From the NCBI GenBank assembly GCA_016707205.1, contig JADJHZ010000013.1, positions 78,346-142,345 on the forward strand: a stretch of DNA of 64,000 bases. The letters are read 5' to 3'. The first letter of the stretch is position 1. Every line of letters starts with the position of its first letter. The DNA comes from Haliscomenobacter sp. Its GTDB lineage: Bacteria; Bacteroidota; Bacteroidia; Chitinophagales; Saprospiraceae. This document shows positions 47,129-54,685 of the stretch, one piece after another. The notes below the pieces were generated by a model, which saw only the letters and a list, made by a program, of their open reading frames with translations, was not told the origin of the DNA and did no database searches. Made by a program: the position numbers and the translations under genes.

Positions 47129-47914
47129 ATGCGCCTTAAACCCATGCTTGCGCTGCTTATTGGATGGTTGCTTATTTCCGGCGCTGCAGCCCAGGTCGCG
47201 CCCCTGACGCGGGCGCATGCCCATAACGATTACGAACACCCCCGGCCTCTGCTGGACGCCCTGAGCCATGGGTTTTGTAGTGTGGAAGCAGATGTATTCC
47301 TGATCGATGGCGAGCTGATCGTCGCCCACAACCTGCCTGCCAGGCCGGATACGCTCCGCTCCCTGGAAAATCTTTACCTGGTGCCGTTAAAGGCCCATCT
47401 GGTTAAAAACCAAGGGGAAGTATACCCCGGGTTTAAAGGCCCTTTTTACCTGATGATCGATATCAAAGCCAAGGGGAATGCGGTGTTTCAGGTACTAAAA
47501 AACCAATTGCAACCCTATCAGGAGGTTTTTCAACAAGCGGGAATCCAGGTTTTTCTTTCCGGCGACCGGCCCATCGAAGCGGTTTTGGCCGATCCGGAAC
47601 AAGTTATGGGCATCGACGGCCGCCCGTCCGACCTAGGCAAGGGGTTTGCTCCGGAAACTATGCCTGTAGTTAGCGACAACTACCACAACCACCTCAAGTG
47701 GAGGGGCGAGGGGGAAATGCCTCCGGCCGAGAAAGCCTATCTGGCCAGGCTTGCAGAAACTGTTCATGCCGAAGGCAAGAAACTGCGCCTTTGGGCCAGT
47801 CCGGATAAACCCGAAGTTTGGGAAGCCCTTTACCACGCCGGAGTAGACCTGATCAATACCGATAATCTGGCCGGGTTGCAGGCGTTTTTGGCTGAAAAAG
47901 GGAAAAAGGACTAG
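47129..47914 (+). CDS. exported PI-PLC/GDPD-like phosphodiesterase family protein
   Basis: 261 residues, signal peptide to GAAAQ. The TIM-barrel phosphodiesterase pattern is present: RAHAHNDYEHPRPLLDALSH, SVEADVFLIDGELIVAHNLP and a C-terminal LRLWASPDKPEVWEALYHAG with LINTDNLAG. The catalytic His pair and the Glu-x-Asp metal site are conserved. Expected substrates are glycerophosphodiesters or phosphatidylinositol-like lipids in the periplasm. It may be regulated by the upstream terminator. Confidence 0.85.
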   Translation: MRLKPMLALLIGWLLISGAAAQVAPLTRAHAHNDYEHPRPLLDALSHGFCSVEADVFLIDGELIVAHNLPARPDTLRSLENLYLVPLKAHLVKNQGEVYPGFKGPFYLMIDIKAKGNAVFQVLKNQLQPYQEVFQQAGIQVFLSGDRPIEAVLADPEQVMGIDGRPSDLGKGFAPETMPVVSDNYHNHLKWRGEGEMPPAEKAYLARLAETVHAEGKKLRLWASPDKPEVWEALYHAGVDLINTDNLAGLQAFLAEKGKKD

Positions 47915-48106
47915 AAGTCAGCTCAAAACCCATTCCAGGGTGTGAGCGGCAATCCTTAACCCCATGGCAAAGGCTGAGCGAAGGCATTACCCCCTTTGAA
48001 GGGTTCCGATGCTTATCCTGCGCTTGCCCATCACCGCTCCCCTTCGGAGGGGAGGAAGCGCCACATCCTGATGGATTTCGAGATACCTTCTAGACTACCC
48101 TACCTT

Positions 48107-48997
48107 TTACATTGCCGGAACCTGCTGCATTTCGGTGCGGAGCTTCTGGTAGCTGGCGTCCGACAGTGGAACGAGCGGAATGCGCACCTCCCGGGAACAA
48201 AGCCCCTGGATTTCCATAGCCGCTTTGATGCCCACGGGGTTGCCTTCGAGGTAGAGCCAGGGGTGCACGTCCAGCAGGGCGTTATTCAGCCTGGCGGCTT
48301 GAGCAAAATCTCCTTGCAGGGCCTTGCGTACCAGGTAAGAAAAGTGCTTCGGAAAGGCGTTGGCGATGACCGAAATGGCGCCGTGGCCGCCTGCTGCGAT
48401 CATTGGAAGCGCGAGGGTGTCGTCGCCGGAAAGCACCAGAAAATGCTCGGGCCGGCGCTTAAGGATCTGCATTGCTTGCACCAGATCGCCGGAGGCTTCT
48501 TTCACTCCAATGAACTTGTCGCTGCTTTCGGCCAGGCGAAGTACCGTTTCTGGTTTGACATTGCTTCCCGTCCGGCTGGGGACGTTGTAAATAATGACCG
48601 GAACCGGCGAAACCTCCGCAATGGCCATATAGTGCCGGTAAATCCCCTCTTGAGGCGGTTTGGAGTAAGCAGGACTACTCGACATGATGGCGGCGAACCC
48701 ATCCAGGTTGTAGTTGCGGATCTTTTCGGCCAGCATTTCGGTAAAGTTGCCGCCGAACAACCCGGCTACCACAGGTTTGCGGCCGTTGACCTGCCGGAGC
48801 GTGAAGTCGAACACTTCCCGGCATTCTTTGCTGCTCAGAGTGATTGCTTCGCCGGTGGTTCCCAGCGAGACGATATAGTCCACGCCGCCTTCAATCACGT
48901 ATTCGATGATGCGCTCCAGGGCGCCGTAGTCTACCGTTTTTTGTTGAAAGGGCGTCACGAGAGCCACTCCCGTACCTCTCAAATCAGGCATGTGCAT
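48107..48997 (-). CDS. dapA: 4-hydroxy-tetrahydrodipicolinate synthase
   Basis: 296 residues. First dedicated enzyme of lysine/diaminopimelate synthesis, condensing pyruvate with aspartate semialdehyde. TIM-barrel motifs: GTGVALVTPF, SLGTTGEAITLS, catalytic Tyr in VIIYNVPSRTGS and Schiff-base Lys in KFIGVKEASGD. The length is normal. It overlaps the end of the DUF6913 gene by 14 bases on the same strand, suggesting coupled translation. Confidence 0.96.
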   Translation of the reverse strand: MHMPDLRGTGVALVTPFQQKTVDYGALERIIEYVIEGGVDYIVSLGTTGEAITLSSKECREVFDFTLRQVNGRKPVVAGLFGGNFTEMLAEKIRNYNLDGFAAIMSSSPAYSKPPQEGIYRHYMAIAEVSPVPVIIYNVPSRTGSNVKPETVLRLAESSDKFIGVKEASGDLVQAMQILKRRPEHFLVLSGDDTLALPMIAAGGHGAISVIANAFPKHFSYLVRKALQGDFAQAARLNNALLDVHPWLYLEGNPVGIKAAMEIQGLCSREVRIPLVPLSDASYQKLRTEMQQVPAM

Positions 48998-49529
48998 ATT
49001 TGTTGGTATTCGTCTTGTGAAGCAGCGTTTCCATTTCCCGGATGAATACGGGAATGGCGCAGGTTGGGTTGTCGATCATCAGGTCGTAGATGTTCTGGTC
49101 GAGAAAGGGGCCGACTTTGAGGTGGGCCTTCGCCTGGAGGGCGATAAAATCCAGGACGAGCTTGGGTTTTGGGTTGAGGTGGACGAGCAGGTCGTATTCG
49201 GTTTCCAGAAACTGTTCTACGGCCCTCCCCTTGGGCCGGAGGGCCCAGTCGATCTGTTTGCGGCTAAAGGAAGGGAAGGGGAAGCTTCCGTCTTCGTGGT
49301 CGGTATCGACGGCGCCCAGCAGGTGCACGCGTTTTCCGCTCAGGCGCAGCGCGTCGGCATAGTCCATCACCTGAGCTTGGGAGACTTGATCGGTGGCATC
49401 GAAAAGGATGCCAATGGTTTTGGAGGTGTTGAGGTTGACGCGCTTTCTGGAAGCGGGAACCGGCTTATGAAGCGCTTCCTTCAGGAAGCGTTGGTGGAAG
49501 TATTCGCGGATGTTTTGGATCATTCCCAT
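48984..49529 (-). CDS. DUF6913 family protein
   Basis: 181 residues; starts at 49529 or two codons later at 49523 (MIQNIREYFHQRFL). The frame is open further upstream but that part is not credible protein. TIGILFDATD and PSFSRKQIDWALRP are characteristic of a small uncharacterised Bacteroidota family commonly found beside dapA. The core looks like an alpha/beta fold. No catalytic motif is recognised. Its stop lies within dapA. Confidence 0.75.
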   Translation of the reverse strand: MGMIQNIREYFHQRFLKEALHKPVPASRKRVNLNTSKTIGILFDATDQVSQAQVMDYADALRLSGKRVHLLGAVDTDHEDGSFPFPSFSRKQIDWALRPKGRAVEQFLETEYDLLVHLNPKPKLVLDFIALQAKAHLKVGPFLDQNIYDLMIDNPTCAIPVFIREMETLLHKTNTNKYAHA

Positions 49530-49726
49530 AGCATAAACGTTATATGCGTGTGCCGGGTTTTGTGCATGCTGCAGCTCGCCTCCCAGCCTCCTAAAGGAGT
49601 AGCCGCTATTCTCAATGCACAAAACCCGGCGAAGGATCGTAAATAATGCGCTTCGTTCAGGGGGCGGCGGATGAAGGCGGATGTGCATGGGAGACGGATA
49701 AAACGCCCAACTGTCAAGCGTGCGGT

Positions 49727-50719
49727 TTATTTTTCGGTTTTCTTTTTCTCTTTTACCGGTTCTTCTTTTGCTAGATTATAGGCGCCCATTTGCGCGTACT
49801 TTTCGATACGGACGTCGATACGGACGTCGGGATCCATGTCCATAATCTCGGACAAGGCCTTTTTGATGTGGCGTTTCAGGATCTTGGCCATTTCCTCGGG
49901 GTAGCTGTGGGCGCCGCCCACGGGTTCCTTGATAATCCCGTCGATCAATCCGTGGCCTAACATCTGGTCGGCCGTCAGTTGGAGGGCTTCTGCGGCTTGC
50001 TCTTTGTAATCCCAACTCCGCCAAAGGATCGAAGAACAGGACTCCGGGGAGATCACTGAGTACCAGGTATTTTCGAGCATATAGACGCGGTCGCCCAGGC
50101 CGATGCCGATAGCGCCGCCTGAAGCGCCTTCCCCGACGATGACACAGATGATGGGGACGCGCAATTGCGCCATTTCGAACAAGTTGCGCGCAATAGCTTC
50201 GGCTTGGCCGCGCTCTTCGGCTTCGAGGCCGGGGTAGGCGCCGGGGGTATCGATCAGGGTGATAACGGGAATGCCGAAGCGTTCCGCCATTTTCATCAGG
50301 CGCAGGGCCTTGCGGTACCCTTCGGGGTTGGCCATACCGAAGTTGCGGTATTGGCGCATCTTGGTGTTGATCCCCTTTTGATGGCCAATGATCATGACCG
50401 TTTGCCCATCAAGGGAAGCCAGTCCGCCGACGATGGCCTTATCGTCGCGCACGCAGCGGTCGCCGTGCAGCTCGATAAATTTTTTGCACATCTGGCTGAT
50501 ATAGAACAAAGTATAGGGCCGTTCCGGGTGCCGGGAGAGCTGCACCTTTTGCCAGCCGGTCAGGTTGCTGTAGATCTCCTTGCGCTTGTTTTTGATCTTG
50601 TTTTCGAGGTTGCGGATTGTCTCCGTTACATCGATCTCTCCATCGCCGCCGATCTCCTTCAGTTTTTCCAACTGTTCGTAGAGCACCTCCAGCGGTTTTT
50701 CGAATTCAAGGAACACCAT
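49727..50719 (-). CDS. accA: acetyl-CoA carboxylase carboxyltransferase, alpha subunit
   Basis: 330 residues, slightly longer than usual at the C-terminus. It transfers CO2 from carboxybiotin to acetyl-CoA to form malonyl-CoA for fatty-acid synthesis. Seen are the N-terminal coiled coil, QLSRHPERPYTLFYI, IIGHQKGINTKMRQYRNFGM, the crotonase-type core IDTPGAYPGLEAEERGQAEA and GEGASGGAIGIGLGDRVYML. Works with AccD, not in this window. The C-terminal tail is Lys/Glu-rich. Confidence 0.97.
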   Translation of the reverse strand: MVFLEFEKPLEVLYEQLEKLKEIGGDGEIDVTETIRNLENKIKNKRKEIYSNLTGWQKVQLSRHPERPYTLFYISQMCKKFIELHGDRCVRDDKAIVGGLASLDGQTVMIIGHQKGINTKMRQYRNFGMANPEGYRKALRLMKMAERFGIPVITLIDTPGAYPGLEAEERGQAEAIARNLFEMAQLRVPIICVIVGEGASGGAIGIGLGDRVYMLENTWYSVISPESCSSILWRSWDYKEQAAEALQLTADQMLGHGLIDGIIKEPVGGAHSYPEEMAKILKRHIKKALSEIMDMDPDVRIDVRIEKYAQMGAYNLAKEEPVKEKKKTEK

Positions 50720-50841
50720 GAGCCATGCCTTTTGTGGTTAAACGATCTTGCCCTGCGCTGCAAAGCAGGGAACAAAATTAGCAATAAAGCGCCGCTTCCC
50801 CCCTTCTGCCGTTTTTTTTTTTAATTTTTTAAGGGAAAGCC

Positions 50842-50872
50842 TTGCGCTAAATCCCCAAAGCCATTACATTTG
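50842..50872 (+). promoter_or_regulatory. Bacteroidota-type promoter for the tRNA cluster
   Basis: TTG at 50842-50844, a 20-nt spacer and TACATTTG at 50865-50872, about 36 bases before the first tRNA-like copy. Confidence 0.7.
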
Positions 50873-50907
50873 CACACGCATATGGATAAAGGTCTATTTG
50901 CGGAGTT

Positions 50908-50983
50908 GGTTCGGTAGTTCAGTTGGTTTGAATATCCCGACTTACCGTCGGGAGGGTCGCCAGTTCGAGCCCCGGATAGAAAG
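50908..50983 (+). repeat. tRNA-Asp-like degenerate copy 1
   Basis: The first half matches the tRNA-Asp at 51071 (GGTTCGGTAGTTCAGTTGGTT). The anticodon arm is replaced by a perfect 7-bp hairpin TCCCGAC-TTACC-GTCGGGA, and the T-arm and 3' acceptor (GCCAG-TTCGAGC-CCCGGATAG) do not pair. Formally a UAC (Val) anticodon could be read, but the 3' half cannot fold as a tRNA. Probably a pseudo-tRNA. Confidence 0.65.
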
Positions 50984-50988
50984 AATAC

Positions 50989-51065
50989 GGTTCGGTAGTT
51001 CAGTTGGTTAGCATATCCCGACTTACCGTCGGGAGGGTCGCCAGTTCGAGCCCCGGATAGAAAAG
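50989..51065 (+). repeat. tRNA-Asp-like degenerate copy 2
   Basis: Nearly identical to copy 1 (differences in the D-loop TTAGCA versus TTTGAA and one extra A in the 3' spacer), 81 bases downstream. Shares the same hairpin and defective 3' half. Confidence 0.65.
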
Positions 51066-51070
51066 AATAT

Positions 51071-51144
51071 GGTTCGGTAGTTCAGTTGGTTAGAATACCT
51101 GCCTGTCACGCAGGGGGTCGCGGGTTCGAGTCCCGTCCGGACCG
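51071..51144 (+). tRNA. tRNA-Asp (anticodon GTC)
   Basis: Complete cloverleaf: acceptor GGTTCGG/CCGGACC, D-arm GTTC/GAAT, anticodon stem CCTGC/GCAGG around CTGTCAC, variable GGGTC, T-arm GCGGG-TTCGAGT-CCCGT, discriminator G. CCA is not encoded. 74 nt. Followed at once by a terminator. Confidence 0.95.
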
Positions 51145-51146
51145 CA

Positions 51147-51175
51147 AAAGCCCAAGCATTACGCTTGGGCTTTTT
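51147..51175 (+). terminator. terminator after tRNA-Asp
   Basis: AAAGCCCAAGC, loop ATTAC, GCTTGGGCTTT and further T bases: a textbook Rho-independent terminator ending the tRNA transcript. Confidence 0.85.
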
Positions 51176-51195
51176 GCATTTTTAGATACCTCCAG

Positions 51196-51351
51196 ATGGA
51201 GCCATTCTTTGTCTACATCCTCTATTCCAAAAGCACGGACACCTTTTACAAAGGCCAAACCCAAGATCTCCGGGACAGACTCGGCAGGCATAACGCACAA
51301 CAGGAAAAAGCCACCGCCCCTGGAGCGCCATGGGTTCTCCTTTCCTGTTGA
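51196..51351 (+). pseudogene. truncated GIY-YIG nuclease domain protein
   Basis: A 51-residue reading frame MEPFFVYILYSKSTDTFYKG continuing QTQDLRDRLGRHNAQQEK and stopping after PWVLLSC. It matches the first half of the small UvrC-like GIY-YIG proteins (normally 80-100 residues): the GIY position is VYI and YIG is YKG, with the conserved Arg in RLGRHN. The second half is missing. Located between tRNA-Asp and a foreign-looking AT-rich region, so it probably was cut by recombination. Confidence 0.65.
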
Positions 51352-51789
51352 TAATTCCGGAGCAAAGTGGTTCTTCGTCCCTTTTGGGGAAAAATGACCG
51401 CGCTGGAGATCCACCCGAAGGAAAAGGCTGGGACAAGATAAAAGCCCGCTGGACGACTTGGAAATTTGATGCGTTAGGGATATATTTAAAAGTAGGTTTC
51501 CTCTTCCTTCAGGTTGGTTAATCCGGATAAGTGGACCCGAAATATTTCAGCCTTACTTAGTCGGGCTAAGTGGGGGTGAAATGTGGGAAATAGGGGGAAA
51601 TTCCCCGCAGATAAGTGATATAGGCGCAATTGCAGGCAATAAAGTAAAGGTGAACTGTTTCGGGTTTTGCTTTGGGGGGTTATGCCAATACAATAGTTAG
51701 CGGTAACCCAATTAGACGACACAGCAACAAGAAAAAAATGTTAGCGGTAATGCAGCGAAACGCACCGAAATTCTAACCTACCAATAATA
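51352..51789. other. intergenic region at the start of the accessory block
   Basis: About 440 bases without a convincing gene. It holds the direct repeats GTTAGCGGTAA at 51697 and 51741 on either side of an A-rich spacer, and a shift to lower GC. No promoter consensus is found. The repeats are not close to the integron attC core, so no cassette claim is made. Confidence 0.4.
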
Positions 51790-52332
51790 TTGAAACGCTT
51801 AGACAACATACAAGAAACATTGGCAAACATAAACATAGAGTGGACCACCAGCGACTACTTTATAATGCCCAATATTCCACTGCCTGAATATCCAGAAGGT
51901 AAAGACCTTCATTTCGGATATTATGTACTTTTTATTTGTGTGACAGGCAATTTTGAAATCTATATCAATGATGTGCCAACAGCTATTCATCCTTTTTGTT
52001 TGTATGCTTTAACACCCGAAACCATTGTAAAACCAAAAATTAAAAGTGATGATTGCGTATTAAGAGTGCTACTTTTTACAAATGATTTCTTGCTAAAAAA
52101 CAACTTCAAATCAGACGCTCTTGACGATTTTAAATTTTTCGCCGATAGCAAATACAACAAAATAAACCTAAATCCAGATGAAGTTTCTTCCCTTTTACAA
52201 CTATACGATTTATTAAACGTAAAACACGAACATAACCAAACAGGTTTTGACGGAACGAAAACAACCCTTAACTTGAAAACCCAGCACCGCGATATCCTCG
52301 ACCTGCTCTCCTACTTGAATTTTTATTCCTGA
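51790..52332 (+). pseudogene. AraC-type regulator lacking its DNA-binding domain
   Basis: 180 residues. The first about 150 look like the N-terminal sensing domain of a Bacteroidota AraC-family regulator: WTTSDYFIMPNIPLPEYPEG, cupin-like strands and LYDLLNVKHEHNQ at the end of the domain, where the two helix-turn-helix motifs should follow. Instead, about 20 unrelated residues (from NLKTQHRD) lead to a stop. Base composition changes from AT-rich to GC-richer at about 52265, marking a junction. No DNA-binding part remains, so it is probably not functional as a regulator. Confidence 0.65.
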
Positions 52333-52384
52333 TTTTTTATTGAGGGGGTGCGAAAGATGCGATCTATCGTAGCCTCTTATTTTA

Positions 52385-52648
52385 TTGCAAAGACCGGACT
52401 TGGACATTGTCCGTGTTCAAGATGTAGGACTTTACCGTAAATCCGACCCGGAGGTACTGGCTTGGGCGTTGTCAGAAAATCGAATTTTGATACCCCAGGA
52501 TGTACGCATAATTCCTGCGCTTGCGCTGGAGTGGCTGAGTGAAAATCGTGTTATTCCTGGTATTTTACTCGCAGAGCAATCTGCTCCAACCAGACAAGTC
52601 ATTGCTGATTTATTGCTCCTTACCGACGCCAGCGAGCAATGGGAATGA
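52385..52648 (+). pseudogene. DUF5615 PIN-like protein lacking its N-terminus
   Basis: 87 residues from a TTG codon: PDLDIVRVQDVGLYRKSDPE, then ALSENRILIPQDVRIIPALA, the core of DUF5615 PIN-like toxins. The first 20-25 residues, which carry the first acidic active-site residue, are not in frame; remains (DAIYRSLL) appear in another frame at about 52344-52367. It is therefore probably decayed or frameshifted. No intact DUF433 antitoxin gene is seen upstream. Confidence 0.6.
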
Positions 52649-52704
52649 GATGGGCAAATCCACTTTCTGCCGTTGTGATTTGCCCATCTTGCCGGTTGAT
52701 GTTT

Positions 52705-53880
52705 TTAGCGTAGAGTCACATTTACGGGGTTGAATTCCAGTTTTACGATGCGCGTATCGTCATTGCAATTGTCATCGTCGCTGATGTCGGGTCCGCCGGT
52801 GTCGCCCACGATGTGGAAAAATTTCACCAAAGTCCCTTCGATAGCGGGAACACGCACGACGGTGTTACCATTGTTAATCGCTCCCGTTATCAATCGCGCA
52901 ACCGCCTGAAAATCGCCTGGTGGAATACCAAAACTCGCCAACACCGCACTAGAGATAGCACCTCCAGCACCGTCCAAAAAGCCATTTACAGCAGTGGCTA
53001 CATCGGCACCCGGAAAAATAACTTGGAAACCAGACGCCGGACTAACAAACTGCGTACGAGAGGCTTTATCCGAATTAATAGCAGTAATCGTTTTGCCGTA
53101 AGGGGCATCATACACCTTCTTCGACCAGCGGCGCTCGGTGGTGGACCAATCATGTACGGTTTCTTGCGCCCAAAAGTAAATATCAGCATACAAAGCTCTG
53201 CCTCCATCGCCAATACTCAAACTCACTTCACACTTCACGCGCGGACCATGCCCGTCAAACTCGCGGTCGCCGCGTTTTAAATCCTTTGGGCAGAGCCCCT
53301 CGTCGACGTCGGTGAGGGTGATGGTGGTGCCGGAGGAGGAAGCTTGCCTTGGGTCTGGCACATAAAATTGAACCATTTTGCTAGTGTAACCCCAAGCGTT
53401 CAATTGAGCGTCTGTAATTTCATGTTCTGCAACGGAAAGGGTAAAATCTTTACAGGAACTTCCTGCGGGCAACGCATTTATCCAGCGACTTACCGCTACA
53501 AAAGCACCTGATGCAGGTTTTGTTTTGTATGCATAAAACACAAATTCTTTGTTTTTATACCCCCAACTGGTCATTTGTTGGTCTGTAATTTCATGCTCTG
53601 CAATCAAAATAAAGTCTTTGCAAAACGGCATCTCCCAACGATTTACAACTGCTACATTGTTACCTGCTGGTTTTGTAAGATAAGCTTTATATTGGAAAAT
53701 CTTGTTCGTGTAACCCCAACCAGTTATTTGGGCGTCCGTTCCTTTGTTAGCAGGGATGGTCGTAAAATCACCCACTACTGGAGAGACCCAACGATTGACA
53801 TCCACCATTTGCTGAGCATTTATTAAGCTCAATGTAATAATTTGTAATAAAATTGCAATAAAAAGAATCTTGGTTTTCAT
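52705..53880 (-). CDS. secreted protein with three tandem WGY repeats, function unknown
   Basis: 391 residues. Start at 53880 places the signal peptide MKTKILFIAILLQIITLSLI (cleavage near NAQ). Residues about 24-190 hold three repeats of about 50 residues with the pattern NRW-(x)n-DF-(x)n-EITDxQ-(x)3-WGYxxK-(x)n-YKTKPA. A second domain of about 180 residues has acidic, Gly-rich loops (KRGDREFDGHGPRVKCEVSL, DISDDDNCNDD) and a hydrophobic Ala/Gly-rich helix that might insert in membranes. No known family is recognised. It is the last gene of the leftward cluster of exported proteins. Confidence 0.65.
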   Translation of the reverse strand: MKTKILFIAILLQIITLSLINAQQMVDVNRWVSPVVGDFTTIPANKGTDAQITGWGYTNKIFQYKAYLTKPAGNNVAVVNRWEMPFCKDFILIAEHEITDQQMTSWGYKNKEFVFYAYKTKPASGAFVAVSRWINALPAGSSCKDFTLSVAEHEITDAQLNAWGYTSKMVQFYVPDPRQASSSGTTITLTDVDEGLCPKDLKRGDREFDGHGPRVKCEVSLSIGDGGRALYADIYFWAQETVHDWSTTERRWSKKVYDAPYGKTITAINSDKASRTQFVSPASGFQVIFPGADVATAVNGFLDGAGGAISSAVLASFGIPPGDFQAVARLITGAINNGNTVVRVPAIEGTLVKFFHIVGDTGGPDISDDDNCNDDTRIVKLEFNPVNVTLR

Positions 53881-54024
53881 TTTAAGAAGTTTAGAATTAA
53901 AAAATAAAATAACTCGCCTACTCGTCTCGCTTTTCGGCTTTCGCGCCCTACTATTTTTGGAGGATGTTCGGGTAGCTGCTTCTTTAAGTTTGCCGCACCT
54001 TAGCGTAGAGGCGCGGCACAAGGC

Positions 54025-54612
54025 TTACAATATCTCCTCCCACTTTTTCAAGCGAAGGGGCTGGATAAATTCTTTTTCCAGATACGCGAGGGAGAGTTGA
54101 TTGGCATTTTCGCCGGTGGCTTTGAAGAGCTGCACCAAGCCGAGTACGCTGTCGAAGAGTCCTTGTAGGGTTTCCATGTCCATGGCGCTGTCTTTTTCGG
54201 TGAGGGTTTCCATGAGTTTTTTACAATTTTCATCATAATAATTCACGGCGGCGGCGAGGTCATCTTGCAAGGTTTTAGTGTATCGCTGCGGGTTCTGAAC
54301 AATGGTTTTGCGGGTAGTGCGGTTCGTCAGGTCGGTTTCCAACTTGGTCAGGATACCGTCGAATTTCAGGCGGCTTTGGTTGAAATAAAGTTGCACGCGC
54401 TTCACGTCGCGTTCTTGCAGGTCGGCTTGGATGAGTTTGAACTCGGCTACATCCAGTTCAATATTGTTTTTGTATTCCTGATACTGCTGCACAAATTCCG
54501 TTTTATTCAAAGCGTCAATCAATTCCTGCGCTTTTTGTTCGGCAGCGGTTTGCGCGTTGACCATGTTGGTGTGAATAATGAAAAATAGGGTTAACAACTT
54601 GATGAATTTCAT
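54025..54612 (-). CDS. small exported helical protein, function unknown
   Basis: 195 residues; start at 54612 gives the signal peptide MKFIKLLTLFFIIHTNMVNA. The mature chain is entirely helical with heptad-like charge patterns (ALNKTEFVQQYQEYKNNIEL, LQERDVKRVQLYFNQSRL). No cysteine bridges or enzyme motif. It lies between the papain-like protease and the WGY-repeat protein genes, with short gaps, and is presumably co-transcribed. Could be a chaperone or inhibitor for one of its neighbours; that is speculation. Confidence 0.6.
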   Translation of the reverse strand: MKFIKLLTLFFIIHTNMVNAQTAAEQKAQELIDALNKTEFVQQYQEYKNNIELDVAEFKLIQADLQERDVKRVQLYFNQSRLKFDGILTKLETDLTNRTTRKTIVQNPQRYTKTLQDDLAAAVNYYDENCKKLMETLTEKDSAMDMETLQGLFDSVLGLVQLFKATGENANQLSLAYLEKEFIQPLRLKKWEEIL

Positions 54613-54685
54613 GATAGTATTTGTTTTTTTGAGCAATAAATTGAATACGTTACAGATTTACTAAACATTGAAGATTTAGCAAATC

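Noticed and set aside
47996..49045. 349-codon plus-strand frame opposite dapA
   Set aside because: dapA on the minus strand has all the family motifs; the other strand is a shadow.
50908..51065. Calling the two tRNA-like units tRNA-Val (UAC)
   Set aside because: The T-stem and 3' acceptor do not pair and the anticodon stem is abnormal.
51486..51722. 78-codon minus-strand frame in the accessory boundary
   Set aside because: No family resemblance, no start signal and unusual composition; probably chance.
51697..51751. Integron attC-like site around the GTTAGCGGTAA repeats
   Set aside because: The core does not fit GTTRRRY, no complementary site or integrase is seen.
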